NCBI RefSeq assembly: GCF_003073045.1
Contig: NC_037590.1
Coordinates: forward strand, 22,346,449 to 22,410,448
Length of the DNA stretch: 64,000 bases
Source: Pomacea canaliculata
Taxonomy: Eukaryota; Mollusca; Gastropoda; Architaenioglossa; Ampullariidae
Direction: 5' to 3'
Part shown: positions 13,101 through 25,959 of the stretch, piece by piece
How positions within the stretch are numbered: the stretch's first letter is position 1
Layout: every line of letters starts with the position of its first letter
The notes under the pieces: generated by a model
Database searches by the model: none
Told to the model about the DNA's origin: nothing
What the model saw: the letters and a program-made list of their open reading frames with translations, nothing else
Made by a program: the position numbers and the translations under genes

Positions 13101-15163
13101 ATTAAACTTCAGTTTTTGTAAGCGAAGGCTGTGAAAAATATGCGCAAAATGCCGGAATAGAAAGCAGCAAGGCAATAGGGAGTAAGTTCAGAAAATGTGG
13201 TATCACAGCTTGCATCACACAACACAAACAAATCCTTCATTTATTTACTTTCCTGTATTCTCCCTCTGTGTCCCAGACACTGCATAACCAAAGCGAAAAC
13301 AAAACCAAAAAAGTACATTTTCCCCAGTGCAATAAAAGCACAAAATGTCATTGATAAATATCAGTATTTTCCAGTAAAATCTCTCGTGTTTGGCCGATAC
13401 CTTTATGTCCTCTGATGGACTCATGAGAGCAATGGCAAGCAGCCCACAATGGCTGCGTGTGGTAGTGGGGGTAAAGGGATGAGAGTGGGCAGAAGGAAAT
13501 AGATGATCCACAATGAACAAACACAAATATTCTTCTCATATTCCAGGGAGACTGGTGCCGCACTGTTGTCTTTTGGGACACATCATGAACACAAATTCCC
13601 AATACTCACAGAAGGCTGCAACTGTGTCCATGAAAAGGGACTTTTCAGGTTGAGCAACATTATCAAAACAAAAAAAAAAAAAATCGATCCTCTGCGTCTA
13701 CTGGGAATCTACTAGAGATCCTTACACCTAAGTTGAACTTACTTAACACTTGCATATATCTGTTCATCGTTTTGTCATGATAGCATAGTTTAATACCAAC
13801 AGCAATTGTTCAAGTGCAGTCTTTGTTTTTCCTTTAAAAATCTAGCACCAATAACCAAAAGCTACAGAAGAAAGAGGGACAGCAAATGGGCTGGAGTATG
13901 CAGTACTGAAGTTTACAAATTCTTTCAACTGGTGACATTCTCAACTCTTGGAAAATGTACATTTTCATTATTCTTTTTTAACAACTGAAAGCCTAAATAT
14001 GGATTATATTAAAAAACTACTGAAAATTTGAGTGTGGCAATATGAATATTAATGTGAAGACAACTAGCCATTATTAAATTGTTGTTATTATAAAACCTAT
14101 TACTGGCAAAAAATCTTCTGCAAGTCCAGTTCTGTAGACTAAAAAGAAATTTCGTTTGTAATTAAAATTATTTTGAGCTAATCAATAGTTCTTTGTATCA
14201 AACAATTTTTGCATCATTCAAACAAAATATATCTATCCAGTGGCTAAATTAAAACTCTTTTCACATTATTAGCATTAACTCTTGCACCACAAGCATTGCA
14301 GAAAAATAAATAATGGTAGCATCTGTACAAGGAAAAAACTTGTATGACACAAACAACTCAAATGGCACATGTGTCACAAAAGACACAAATAAATGAATTC
14401 TTTGACAACTATGCTCGAATTAATGTCTCCAGATTTCATTTTCCTTCTCTGGTTAAAAACTAGCAACCTTATTTTAACAAAGACCCCTAAGATTAACACT
14501 TGACCAATCATTGGAATGTATGTTAAATGAAGTGTTCTGGTTTAAGCCTTCATAATTTATGCCAATTAATACACATGCATGTTACATACACATGGAGAAA
14601 CACGTGCCAAAGCATTCAGTATTATCATGAAATACCCCACGGTACACAGCGAAGTTATACCTATGTTCACTGACATTCTTTTACATTGCCAATATTGTCA
14701 TACAAATTAGCATAATGCTGACGCACTGCATTCAATATGGAAGGTACCATCTGCTGACAGAGACAAACTTTTGTTAAGCAGTCTTATTTTGCATTGAATA
14801 TACTTGTCAAAAGTTATAACAGTTATGATCAATCTTGTCATGTGAGTGTAACATTACAGATATTTCTTCTCTTCTTACTCAATAATTTTTAAGAGTAGAA
14901 GGTGTTGATAAAGATGCTGTTTTAATATCAACAATATATATTATAGTGAACTTGCATTCTGATCTTTATATTCATTCAGGAACAGGGATTCACTTTCCTG
15001 CTCATCACTGACTTAAAGGCATAAATCACAGTGCACAAATTATTGCATTACATGGCTACATTCATCTGCAAATAAATCTGAAATGAAAATGAAATGTTTT
15101 TAAAAAAAAAAACGGAAAATGGTCCTTCAGAGCTACCTATAAACAACTAATGTAGAAAGTCCA
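13101..15163. other. AT-rich region downstream of phosphomannomutase
   Basis: This AT-rich sequence follows the stop codon of the minus-strand phosphomannomutase gene. Part of it is probably the 3' untranslated region, but I could not fix a polyadenylation site. No second gene is visible. Confidence 0.4.
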
Positions 15164-18100
15164 TCAATGAGCAAAAAACAAATTTGTCAGCTGCTGTACA
15201 GTGTCCTCTGGATCTGAGACTCGGTGTCCTATTGTTCGATTATCTTCATAAATTTCGTGGTCATTTCCACCCTGTAAAAGTTATTTTTAAAAAAATCTAT
15301 TAATAGTAACATCAGTTTACAATAAACCAAATCAAAAAAAATAATGTTAATGATTCCTCCATTTCTAATCTGTAAAATTATTCTCAATAATTACTGAAAT
15401 TCTACACTCATCTTTACTGTGATGAAAAAAAAAATTAAATTTTCAACAAAGTGAATGCAAGTTTGACATGTCTGATTGATTCTGTCTTTACCAGTCCACT
15501 CAATTCTCAAAAGATGCAGTCTATGATACCATGAGATATTTGCATTTTGCTCAGCATGGTGCCAAAGGCGTCATCTGTTGAGAAATAGAAAGAAAGAAGA
15601 TGATTACTTTCTTAATGTCCTAACCTTATCAGTCTTGTCTCCAAAGAAGTGAATGGTTTTAACACTATCTGCCTGAAGGAACTGGAGGCAAAATCGTTTG
15701 TCCCATCCCGTTGGGAAAACATCAATGCTGATCTGACCACCAATGGCAAATTCAAGACCCGATGCTGGGAATTCTTTTTTCAGAGCCTCCACAAAGTTTT
15801 GACGAATGTTGTGTTTCTGAAAATTCAAAATTCCAAGGAAAATTTACAGACATTTTACCATTAAAAAACATTCAATTATAAAGCATCAGAGAAGAATATG
15901 TGTATAAAAGAAAACAAACATATTTTTAGGATACTTTGTGGGTACATTTACACTGTACTATATATCACCACTTCAAAAGATATGTTCAAGCCTATATTTT
16001 ATCTCATCTCTACTTACCTGATCAAACTCAACAAACTGCAGTCGTTCAGCCTGAGAACAGCTTCTGCCTACTGGACACAGATTGATCATCCCACTCCTGA
16101 ATTCTACAAATGTACCTCTGTGAACAGAATAAACAGCTTTTAGTTCTCATTTCTCAGATTACAGTAAAATCTGTGATGTCAGGACACCCTTCATTCTGCT
16201 AAAAACTGTCCTTGCATGACAGACTTCTTTCATCATAAGTTTTTATATTTTTTAAAGCCATAAACAGCCTAGACTCTCTCCAAATAAGACAGCTATGAGC
16301 AACTTAGTAACAAATTCAGTAAAAGTGCAAGATTCATGAGCATGGTTTTTACAAAAATACAGCTGACTCTACAATTAAAAAGTTGTATTCAAAGAGAAAT
16401 TTTTTGTTTTTATTATTTGGTCTGAAGACAGTTGGGAGGAAACTAATGGCTGCAAAACCACTAGTCATCTCATAAAGTTCTTGCCACATGCTACTGGATG
16501 CATGGAAGCAGCCATTTTGGGGATGAATCAGGTCAGGAGAAAGGGTGAAAGTCTGTAACATTATTGATATATATGTATATCTTAAGAAACAAACTTAAAG
16601 TCTCTGATCTACGTAAACACAATAAGAGCTAAGATTACATGGGGAAGAAGGGGATAGGCAAGTAAGCAGTGTTATGCATCCACTTATTGGCATGCTCTTA
16701 TCTTTCTTCAAAGAACCAGTCCTTTATTGCCACATTTTTATAGTCATAAAAGGACTTTTTTTTTCAAAAGTTTTTATAAAGTTTGTGGGGACCTCATCTC
16801 CATCACTGAATAGCATTCAGCTTCATGCAGAAAATATGCAGCCACAATACATTGCAAGTATGGGTGTAAGTGTGATTGGTATTTGTCCAATAATTGGCAA
16901 CAATCATCAAGTCAAATTTCAAGTGTACTATCACTTGGCAAGTAAATGAATTCTTCTTCGCTGAGACAGTAATTTAGCTCTGACACACTGTTTAATGTCA
17001 AAAATTTTCCAATTTGCAGTAGAAGACTCTCAAGACTTCAATTTCTTTACTAAAATGACCCCACTTTCTAGCTTATTTCGGATTCTCAAAACAAATTTTC
17101 ACAAGTACAAGAACAGAAAAAGGTACAGCAAACAGCATCAGCCAATTAAATTGCTATGTTTTACTAATTGAACATGGATGACATTACTGCAAAACTAAAG
17201 CAAAACCTGTTCCCGTGACAGGTAAAAGGACGAAATTTGTTCCTAGAATCTGTGTTTGCAGGTGTTTGCCAATCAAAGATTGTTTTGTGTTGAAAACTGA
17301 TTCATGTGGTTTAAAGTGTCCAGATATGGGGAGGTACCTGCTGGTAAGATGGTACACGAACGGCAGGTTTTTCTGTACCTCACCGATTCCTGAATCATGC
17401 AAAAGCAACTTTTGAAATGAAACATTCTTTTATGCAGTGAACATATGCATATTATTTTCTCTTCCCCCCCCCCTTCCAACCTCTAGTTTGGAAAGCGGAG
17501 ATAGCTGAGTGGTTACAGAAGTGGCATCCCAACCCAAAGGTATTCCACTTCAACACCTTTGTGGGCTAGTGAACATTCCACAGTCAACTCAGCTGTCAGG
17601 AATGGGTACAGAAAGGGTTCGGGAAGATAAAAACAGCAAGAGGGAGAAAGCACAAGCACCACCCTCACAAGACAGCCCTGAAAGTCTCTATCTCACTTCC
17701 AAGAACGACCTTTAAAAAGTTAGGGGACGACTTCTACAAATACTTTAACCTCAACAAGCTCCCATTTCTCACTAACACTTTCCGTGATCTGAAAAAATTG
17801 AACAATCCTGTACACACCTCAATTCAAATCAATGCCAACTTTGTTTTAAGCATCACCTTTTGCATGGCAGCCACAAATCTGACATGTAACGAAGAGAAAA
17901 GTTGATCAGTTTCTGTAATGTTTCTTCACCAATGAACTGTTGAATGTTCTGAAATCAAAACGATGTGTTGGTAGGAGCAAAAGTTTTGTGATGTAAAAAG
18001 ATGTTGGGTGAGCATTTTGAGTGGACGTGTTTTTTTAAAATAAACAAAAACTGTATCAACAAAGAATTACTTTCGACAATGAAAACTATCTTAAACTTTA

Positions 18101-21100
18101 ATCTCCTCTATGTAATAATAATAGGAACTTATAACATGCAGTATCACGACCAAGATAGATCCCACTCTCTGCGCAGACCAATAATGATAAATAAAAGATA
18201 ACAGCCAGTGGACAAAGAGGTACGTACAGAGACACTGAATAACATAAAGATGGGATACAACAGTAGTAGACCGTAAAGCAATGAAGGTATGAAGGGATGT
18301 AGATATTAAAAACAGTGTAGGATGGAGTCGTTACATGGTGGTTAGCATGACAGACAGTATTGTCAGGGAGTTAAGAGTAATAATTCAGGGATAGTACTTA
18401 GTGAACAGATGTTTTCGGAGAGCATTTGAATGTTACCTTGGAGTTGAGTGGTGAATATGATGCGGAGGAGAGTTCCACTACTTAGCAGCAGAGAGGGAGA
18501 ACATCCGTTGTCCGTATGTGACTGTCTTTCAGGGAGGGCACAATAGAATACATGAGAGTGATAAGGAATGAAGACTTCGGGAAGGAGTGAGGACAGACAA
18601 GATTTCAGTAAAGTAGTAGGGGAAGGAGCCTTCAAAGAATCCACAGCATAGAACGTAGCCAATGAATAGAGTGAAGAAGTGGTGTGACATGTTCACATTT
18701 GCAAGTCCCGAAAACGAGAAAAGCAGCTTTCTTGACTTTCTGAAGCTTGTGGATGAAGTACTGTTGACAGCAGGCAAGAAGAGAGTTGCAGTGATCTAGT
18801 TTAGACAGAACAAATGAGCAGATGAGAATTTTGGTGGCTGAGATGGACAGAGTACGGCAAATGGAGCTGAACTTCCGGAGCTTATGTATGCAGCACAACA
18901 AATGTGAAAAACACGTTCATCAAGAGGCATGTCAGTATCGACATTGGCTACCCAAACAGAGACAGACAGTGAAGGATAAACTCTGGCTCTCCTCCTTGAA
19001 AAAATTAAACTTCTGTTTTTTTCGTCATTCAGTTTTAACTTGTTGTGGGTAATCTATGGTCTAGTATCAGAAAGACAATCTTGGATAGCAGTGTATTCCT
19101 GAGAAGGAGAACAGTTGGTATACAATTAAGTGTCATCAGCAAAGGATTTATATATACATACACATATACATACAAACACATACATGATCATTAAATTATT
19201 GTCATCTTGAAGTACCTGTTGGGCTATAAGCTTTCCATCTTTGAATGCCATGAGACCATTCTCAGAGAACACATAGTTATACCTCTGGTGAACTGAAACA
19301 TCCAAAAAAAGGCCTATGTCAATGTAACATGCATGTATATCTTGACCCTTTCCTATGTCCATTTGGGGTGTGTGTCTGTGCGTATAAAGGGAAACTACAA
19401 TGATCAAAAATAATCTTTTATGATACCATGGGCAAGTCCCAAGAAGATAAACTTGAATCAGATCGTTTTATTAGACACTTCCTGCTCTTTATAATAGTCC
19501 AATAATTAGTCATCAGTATGGGTCGTTTTCACTCACGTGATACACACGTTAGCAACGAGGCACTGTCCGCCATCTTCCTTCCCTAACGCTTCGCGTTTCT
19601 TCAGCGGCTCTATATCGGCTTGTGTCACGACACCGCTAGCGTCTCTCGAGCACACCAGCGGAGTCGGACAATTGCGTGCTCTTTCACTCAAATAAACTAA
19701 ACGATTTTACCTATACGAGTCTGCCTATGTTTATTGATAAAAAATAAATAAATAAATAAAAAACCCTATGAAAACACAGTCACTGTAACAATGGCTCTTC
19801 CTTTCGTCAAACACATTTACCAAGTCCACCGAACTCCTTGCACACTTTTAAAACTCACTGTCTTGGCAATTGCTCTTCTAGCACAATCACAAAAATCCAC
19901 GGAATCTACTATTAAAACTCACTGTCTTGGCAATCACACTTCGACTAACACAACCTCCAAACTAAAATGTACTCGATCTCTTACACACTAGTGAGACACA
20001 CTGTCTAGCAAATGGCTCTCTACTCTTAAACAAGCGTCCACCTCTCTCCGAATCCTTTTCTCTTCTCCCTATTAAAACACACTGTCCCGGCAGTGGCTTC
20101 TCCCTTCAATAAGAAACACAATCCTCCTCCCCTTCATTAAGTGTCCAGTTTCACCTCCTCTCACTCATTGCTTGCTACCCCAATCTCTCCCTCTCCAGTC
20201 ACACCTTTTCTTTCTTTCTTCTTTAACATCAAACAAGAACTTTTGCACATTCAAATGCATATTTATTAATTCTTTTCAGAAAATTTTTGTGTCTGCTGAC
20301 AGAACATAACTTTAAAAAAATCATTACAGGGTAAGGAAAACATATCAAAATCACAATCTAAATAACATCACTGATATGGATTACTAAGATTACTATTGGT
20401 TAGGTAATCTAAAATCCACAAAGAAGCTCTGGCATCAATATTGCTCTGAATTAGCTTCTGAGGAAGCAAACAGCATTTGCATGCAAATGACAATAACATT
20501 TGATTCAATTATATATGTTTGAGTAGCCTGTTAATAAGCAAAAAATATTAACAATATTCTGTCAACAGCAAATATTTTGATCAACATCATACAAAGCATG
20601 ACATCTCCAGCAAAGAACAAATTCTATATTGTTCACAGTTTCACATCAATTTACCAAGTAACTTATCTGATCAGTTGATATCATCATGCTATTATAAATA
20701 AAGTGCGAAAGAAAAAGAACTACAGTAAGGTAATTGTGCATTTTATATCTGAGAATAACTTCTCTGGTAATGTGAACATATACAGATTGCAAGCATGCAT
20801 TCTGAAAATAAGTGCTGATTTCAAACTAAAAAATTGCACTATAGCTACTCAATAGGCACTATGGATTTATGTAAATTTACAATGCAGCAACAAAGCCGAA
20901 CTATTTTGTCTATGACTGGATTATCATCACCAGGCTTTGTTGCCATCAGGTCAATAGGCACTTTAGACTGCAAAATTCCAAACTTTCTGCGAACAAAGCC
21001 TATAACTCTCTCAACATGAATTCATACAGAGGCTATTTTCTCGAATTTTCAACTTGTAGTGGGTGAAGTTGCTTTTTCCCATGGGTAAAATCTGGAATTA

Positions 21101-24031
21101 TTAATTTAGCTTGATAAAAAAAACTTCATCTTCAATGTTGAAACCTCTGTCGGCCATAATTACATCTCCTGGTAACAAGTTGGACAACAAAGAAGTATTT
21201 TCAATGATGTGTTTGTCTGAAGCCCTGCCACCAAATGCATCTGAAATGTAGCTGATTGAACCTTGTGGTGTGATCCCAATCAGATATTTGGCAGAATGAT
21301 ATTTTTTATAGTTGGAATAAACTTGGATCTGATTGGTTTGGCCCGAGGGTTTCTGTGCTTCAAGTTCAAAACAGTCAACAATAACAGCAACTTTATCTTT
21401 AAAGTTTTCTCTAAAGCACATAGGCATAGACAGTTTCAGAGCTTCTCTTGAAGGCCAGTGCAACAAAAAAGACAACCGTGCTACAAGTACATCAAGAGTT
21501 CTATGAAAACTCCTTTGCACAGTTGACACGGATACTTTCAGCTGATACCCTATATCCTGGAATTGGTAGTTCAGTCTGATCTTAATTAAACACAGCAAAA
21601 ACTCTTGCTCTTTGGACAGTGACTGTGTTTGATTAGACATGTATGGCTCTACCGTTCTGAAAATAAGGTCCATTACTGCCAATGAAGGAAGTCCCGTGTA
21701 GAATGGAACTTTAGCTTCATCTTCAACATACAACTGTCTTTCATAAATAGAACAATGTTGTCTGTTTTTAACTGAATCAAGAAGTCTGGTCTCAGAGTCC
21801 TGCATGATTGCATCTATATTTAGTCCAGTCAAATCTGGTTGAGTGTTCTGATCATTTGAACATGAATCTTCTATGTCACCATGTAAACTTTCTTCGCAAG
21901 CACTTGAGCAACCAAAATCACTTTCACATAATTTTTCTTCCTGGCTTGTCTCACTGCTGATTGATTTTCGCTTCTTGCTTGCAGCATGTAGAGTAGGGAC
22001 AGATGCATTACTTCTTTTGCGAGACACAAGCCTCAAATACCTGTTTTTCGAAGTCTCAGCTTCTGAGCAAGTACTTGATCGCTCATGTCCTAAGTGTAGA
22101 GTGGGAAGCCAGGAAGGGCTGTTCCGGAAATTCACATATGCTGGCTTTCCTATACACAAAAATAAAACAACCCATGAATTACATCTTTGTGATAGTAACT
22201 ACAAAAAAATAATAATAATAATCAGCACTGAAACAAAATAAACCAAATACACGTCTAAAAAGAAAAATAATGAAGTAGATATAACACTTTTTATCCTCTC
22301 TCTCTATAGCTATAGTTTATTAGTCGTGGTCATGCATAATGAAAGTCTTGTTTTGATGTTCACTCAAATCACGTGAACTGTCACCAACCTACAATGAAGA
22401 AAATATTTATCACAATGTGTACAACATGCAGAACAACGTTAAATACTTTAGCAATTGGAAAGCGTCTGGTTCTTACCGCCAACAAAGTGTTTCGAACAGA
22501 TAAGTATTTTGTTCCACTTCTCTTCTGTTGTTAATATCCTTTCGGTAAACGGCTGCCTTCCACAGACGACGTCGTTCTTCTGTAAGTTTTCTTGTTTCGT
22601 CGCCTTGGTTCAAAATAATTTTGGGTATCTTATGAAAAGATTCATCTAGAGGAACATTTCGTTTACTGCAGGGCTTGTTTCCGCATCCTTTTATACCGCA
22701 GACGACCATGATAACCGATCAGTTGCCAGCAAGCTTCAGTAACCACTGCTTTAGTAGGGTAAGAAAAATGGCCGCTGAAGCAGCTCGCAAAAACTGATGA
22801 CGTCACGTGAAAACCACCCATTGACACCAAACTATCGGGCCATTATGCAAGGGTATACCATTAAAAAGAATTGCACAGAATATACTTCATGAACTGAGAA
22901 GGCCAAACTCCACTTCATGATCATTTGCAGTTTTGACATAAGGCATTAAGGTAAATAACTTTGGGAACTTTGCTTTAGGAAAATGGATGGCTGAGTGGTT
23001 GCAAACTAAATGCTTTGACACCCATGCGGGTAGGGTGCCTTGCATGGAAAATGAACCAATGGGTAAACTATAACATTCCAAATTAATAATATAACTGTAA
23101 TAAATCTATGGAACTGTTCTTCATTTATAAGCAATGCTTTCTTTGTCAGCATACCATCATCACCACCCATTTGCTCAGCGATTTTTCCGATGTCTGATCC
23201 TCCAACAAGGGCCACCAAAACACGTTCTTTAAGTTTTTCAAGAAAATTTTCTGTAGCAGGAGCGATTTTCTGAAATACATCAAAATTTGTTTAGAAAAAA
23301 ATACTACTGGAAATGAGGGGAAACCTTTCTTGCTGCAATAATCAATAATAATACATACATCCAAACGAGTCTAAAATCCAAGATGGTTAAACGTTTATTC
23401 AAACGGTAATCTTACTTTTAATATTGGATGAATGAGTCATGTTGTGTCACTGCTCTCATCAATTTAACATTCTTGCTAGATCTAATTCAAATCTGAGTAA
23501 TTTCTCCTTATCATAAAGCTAATTTCACTTTTCGTATTTTTATATAGTTTAACTGAAAAAAATTACTTAATTAAATATAATTACCTGGGAGGTTACGTTT
23601 GAATAAAACGAATATTTCAATGATTTATACAATATACAAAATAAAGTTAAGAGTATTATACAAACTACGTAAGCAGTTAAAACAAAAGCTCTTATTTTTG
23701 ATAAGGTAACTATGTCAACTTTAATCAGTTATAGTACATATCAATCAACCTTCCAACTCGTAATACAGCATCCAGGTTTTAAATATATATTTTTTATTAA
23801 CAATAAAATTATGTAGTCTTCCTTCCACCACAGTAGGAACTGTGAGTGGGATAGTTAATCGACTTTTTCAAATTTGTACACGACGATTTTATAAACTAAA
23901 ATTTAAAAAAAAACAATAATTTTAAGGAAAAGTTATTTTGGTCTCTTTTTTATACAAACCTGTCGTGGCATTGTTAAAGTACCATCCACATCAAATAGGC
24001 AAACCGTAGACGTGTCCTGCTTGGACTCCAT
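15164..24031 (-). CDS. PMM2: phosphomannomutase, complete 7-exon gene
   Basis: The enzyme converts mannose-6-phosphate to mannose-1-phosphate in the cytosol, supplying GDP-mannose for glycosylation. Coding exons on the minus strand, in transcript order, are 24031-23960, 23269-23155, 19292-19216, 17948-17857, 16117-16018, 15816-15625 and 15271-15164. All borders are GT-AG, phases match, and the total is 756 nt, giving 251 aa plus stop. This is close to the usual ~246 aa. Residues 14-18 are DVDGT, the haloacid-dehalogenase nucleophile motif (Asp14, Asp16). Further family blocks are [65 protein letters not shown] and GGNDHEIY. The three arginines in the FRSGM, VGRSC and QAER blocks match the human phosphate-binding set. 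Human FPENG reads FSENG here. Intron 2 (3.9 kb) holds a DNA transposon. Vertebrates have two paralogues (PMM1, PMM2), so the symbol is by family resemblance. Confidence 0.96.
17493..17735 (+). repeat. tRNA-derived SINE in PMM intron 3 side
   Basis: It begins with an A-box-like tRNA segment (TAGCTGAGTGGTTACAGAAG at 17502). It is followed by a body containing CAGTCAACTCAGCTG and GGAATGGGTAC and ends with TCTCACTTCC and ACGACC blocks. The same order of blocks occurs in the better preserved copy at 39592-39832, so both belong to one family. The B-box is decayed in this copy. It lies between coding exons 4 and 5 of the phosphomannomutase gene, antisense to it. Confidence 0.6.
18365..18895 (-). pseudogene. 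CR1-like LINE reverse transcriptase relic
   Basis: The minus strand encodes the end of a CR1/L2-type reverse transcriptase. It reads [17 protein letters not shown], then [27 protein letters not shown] and [12 protein letters not shown], which matches the family pattern LDYCNSLLxG...LQxVQNxAARLV...HVTPLLxxLHWLP. It continues in other frames through [15 protein letters not shown] and [21 protein letters not shown], the usual C-terminal tail. Several frame changes show it is inactive. It sits in phosphomannomutase intron 3 in the same orientation as the gene. Confidence 0.7.
19768..20115. repeat. diverged tandem repeats inside ISL2EU element
   Basis: About five diverged units of roughly 65-85 bp share a core like AAAACNCACTGTCTTGGCAAT followed by GCTCTTC-like sequence. 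The cores start near 19768, 19848, 19914, 19990 and 20074. They lie just inside the left end of the transposon, where subterminal transposase-binding repeats are common in other families. Function is inferred only. Confidence 0.5.
20845..22709 (-). pseudogene. THAP/DDE_Tnp_4 transposase pseudogene
   Basis: Two exons on the minus strand (22709-22477 and 22149-20845) join across a GT-AG intron to complete a THAP zinc finger. The first exon supplies CGIKGC and ICSKHF and the second begins [18 protein letters not shown] helix-turn-helix ([20 protein letters not shown]) follows, then the DDE core with [21 protein letters not shown] and IHVERVIG. At least four lesions break it. They are a one-base frameshift in the THAP exon near 22531-22538, a frame break after FFIKLN (about 21107), a one-base loss in an A-run at about 21034-21038, and an in-frame TGA at 21022-21024 where an arginine CGA is expected. 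The end of the homologous frame is the TAG at 20845-20847. Confidence 0.85.
22983..23075 (+). repeat. tRNA-like SINE fragment
   Basis: The segment starts with an A-box-like TGGCTGAGTGGTTGC, and spacing and base order resemble the heads of the other SINEs in the window. No good B-box follows, so it is a partial or decayed copy. It lies in phosphomannomutase intron 2, antisense. Confidence 0.35.
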
Positions 24032-25034
24032 GTTGTGAGTGTGTGTCTTTCTCATTTTCAATAAAAACGAGAGCTCGAAGGGAAGTAACTAGTGTTTTCT
24101 ATTTTTAAATCGAAGATGGCTAATATTACGCGCTTATGCTGCATTTTATAAAGCGTCCAACATCAAACAGCTGCAGCAGGCTTGCGCGCACACATGCACA
24201 CCCACAACTTGTTCTCGTGTTCTAAAAGAATGCTCATAAAAAAGTTATTACCATCACATACATAAGCGACACCTCATTACACAATCACATTTACATCTCT
24301 CCTACACACATGAGAGTACACACACACACAAAACGACCTTGTTACTAATTAAAGTTATAGTGCGTCATATCCCAGCTCTATAGACAACCTATTCTCTACA
24401 ATGGCTCGCGCGCACATACAAACATTGACGCTCATATGTCTATGAAGTGCTGTATAGGATGATGAAAGGTATTTCCAACAATTACTATCAGCCTGCTTAT
24501 TTGAAAAATTAATCCATACTGCAAAAGCTGCTATCCACACCCCTGTGCCAAAGAACATGATTTGAATCAGTTGGGTTTTTGTTGTTGTTGTTGTTTTGTT
24601 TTTTGCTTTTACCGCAAGTCATAGGAATGGAAACAGTGCACATCAACCAACATAATACTTTTGTCTCAAGTTCAACATTTAAGTATACAGCAGTTCGATG
24701 GTATGGAGAATAACACTGTTATCATATTTATGTTATTTTAATATGGGTATTTAAAAAAAAATAATTTGGAGCAGACTGCACAACTGAATTATTTTAACTA
24801 TCTGACCATTACACCAGTGGCATGAATGATCTTGTTTAGCCCCCACAATCTTTCATTGACAAATTCCTAAACCAGGCAAAGAATGAGGTGAGCAGTCCAT
24901 CAATGAAGTAGTTATTGAGCAGCTTTGAAAGTCTCTGTCTTGTTTTAATATCAATCTCATTACCCTACTGTGAGAAGCAAGTGCATGTACTACAAATATA
25001 TTAAGAAAATTGCTTTTTAAAACAATTTATTATA
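24032..25034. other. upstream region of phosphomannomutase gene
   Basis: This stretch precedes the phosphomannomutase start codon on the minus strand and should contain its promoter. A YY1-like GAAGATGGC motif occurs at about 24113-24121. CA-rich simple sequence is at 24185-24210 and 24310-24332, and a GTT-rich run is at 24575-24605. No TATA box is obvious and no gene is seen. Confidence 0.35.
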
Positions 25035-25889
25035 CAGTGATACCTCGGTTCTCGAACGCCTTGACTTTCGACCAAATCGGTATTCGACCAGGAAATTCGA
25101 GAAAATTTTGTCTTGGAATCCGAACAAATATTTGGAACTCGAACATCCGAACGTCCGAGATGAGCCGAGTTGAGCGTTCATTCGGCCCAGCGCGCCTTGC
25201 TTGCGTCATCAGTGTGAGTGCAGAGAGAGACAGTCACGTTTTTGTGGAGAGAGTCATGAAATGTGTGCAAAATGGGCAGAAATCGCAAATTTTGTTGAAC
25301 AACATCACCCTGATAAAGTGGTAGCAAATAGAGCAGTTAACATTTTTAATGACAATGTTATGTCCACATTCCGCAAAATTTTGCAAAGGAGAAAAAAAAA
25401 CAGCAAACAATTGACAAATTCTTCCGTAAAGAAATCAGACAAGCAACTGCAGAGCAAGATTCTGATTCTCCTCAGCAAAAGATACAGAGAACAGAAACAC
25501 CCGAAGAGCAGTTACCCTCTGTTTTTATTGAAGAGGACTCCCCTTCAAAACAATAACCTTCCCCCTTCCCTCCTCCCTCCACATTCATTCCCTCCTGCCA
25601 TAAAGTTTGGTACAGGTACAGTAAATGAAACACAATTTACTGCACTGTACAGTACATTTTATTTTTTTGTTTTAATAAATACACTTTAATTTCTTATTTC
25701 TTGTTGAGACTCATGTTTTTCTACATATTATATACAAATTAGGCCAGTAAATAGGCATTTTCTGGGGCTTGGAACGAATTAATCCAGTTTCCATTATTTC
25801 CTATGGGTTTCATTGCTTCGGTTCTCGAACAATTTGGTTCTCGACCGTCCTCCCGGAACGAATTATGTTCGAGAACCGAGGTATCACTG
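25035..25889 (+). mobile_element. Tigger (pogo)-derived element, copy 1
   Basis: An 855-bp element with perfect-looking terminal inverted repeats (CAGTGATACCTCGGTTCTCG at the left and its complement at the right). It is flanked by TA on both sides (25033-25034 and 25890-25891), the Tc1/mariner/pogo target site. Subterminal TTCTCGAAC/TTCGACC motifs recur at both ends. The interior keeps only the 3' end of a Tigger transposase frame (WAEIANFVEQHHPDKVV, FNDNVMSTFRKILQRR, then an EEDSPSKQ end). A one-base loss in the A-run near 25390 breaks the frame. The DDE core is absent, so it moved, if at all, with a transposase supplied elsewhere. Confidence 0.88.
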
Positions 25890-25959
25890 TAATGTGTTTG
25901 TTGTCCTCGATATGAACACCAAAAAGTATTTTGTACCATTCATCCTTTGAGTCAAGAGC

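Larger units (their letters stand above)
19520..22819 (-). mobile_element. ISL2EU-type DNA transposon, decayed
   Basis: A 3.3-kb element inside phosphomannomutase intron 2. The left end reads GGGTCGTTTTCAC and the right end, reverse-complemented, reads GGGTGGTTTTCACGTGA, giving imperfect terminal inverted repeats. Both ends are flanked by AT (19518-19519 and 22820-22821), the 2-bp target duplication known for ISL2EU elements. It encodes a THAP plus DDE_Tnp_4 transposase on the minus strand. The YqaJ-like nuclease known from complete ISL2EU elements is not visible, so this copy is either shorter or deleted. Boundaries are read directly. The superfamily name rests on TSD, termini and transposase type together. 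Confidence 0.8.
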
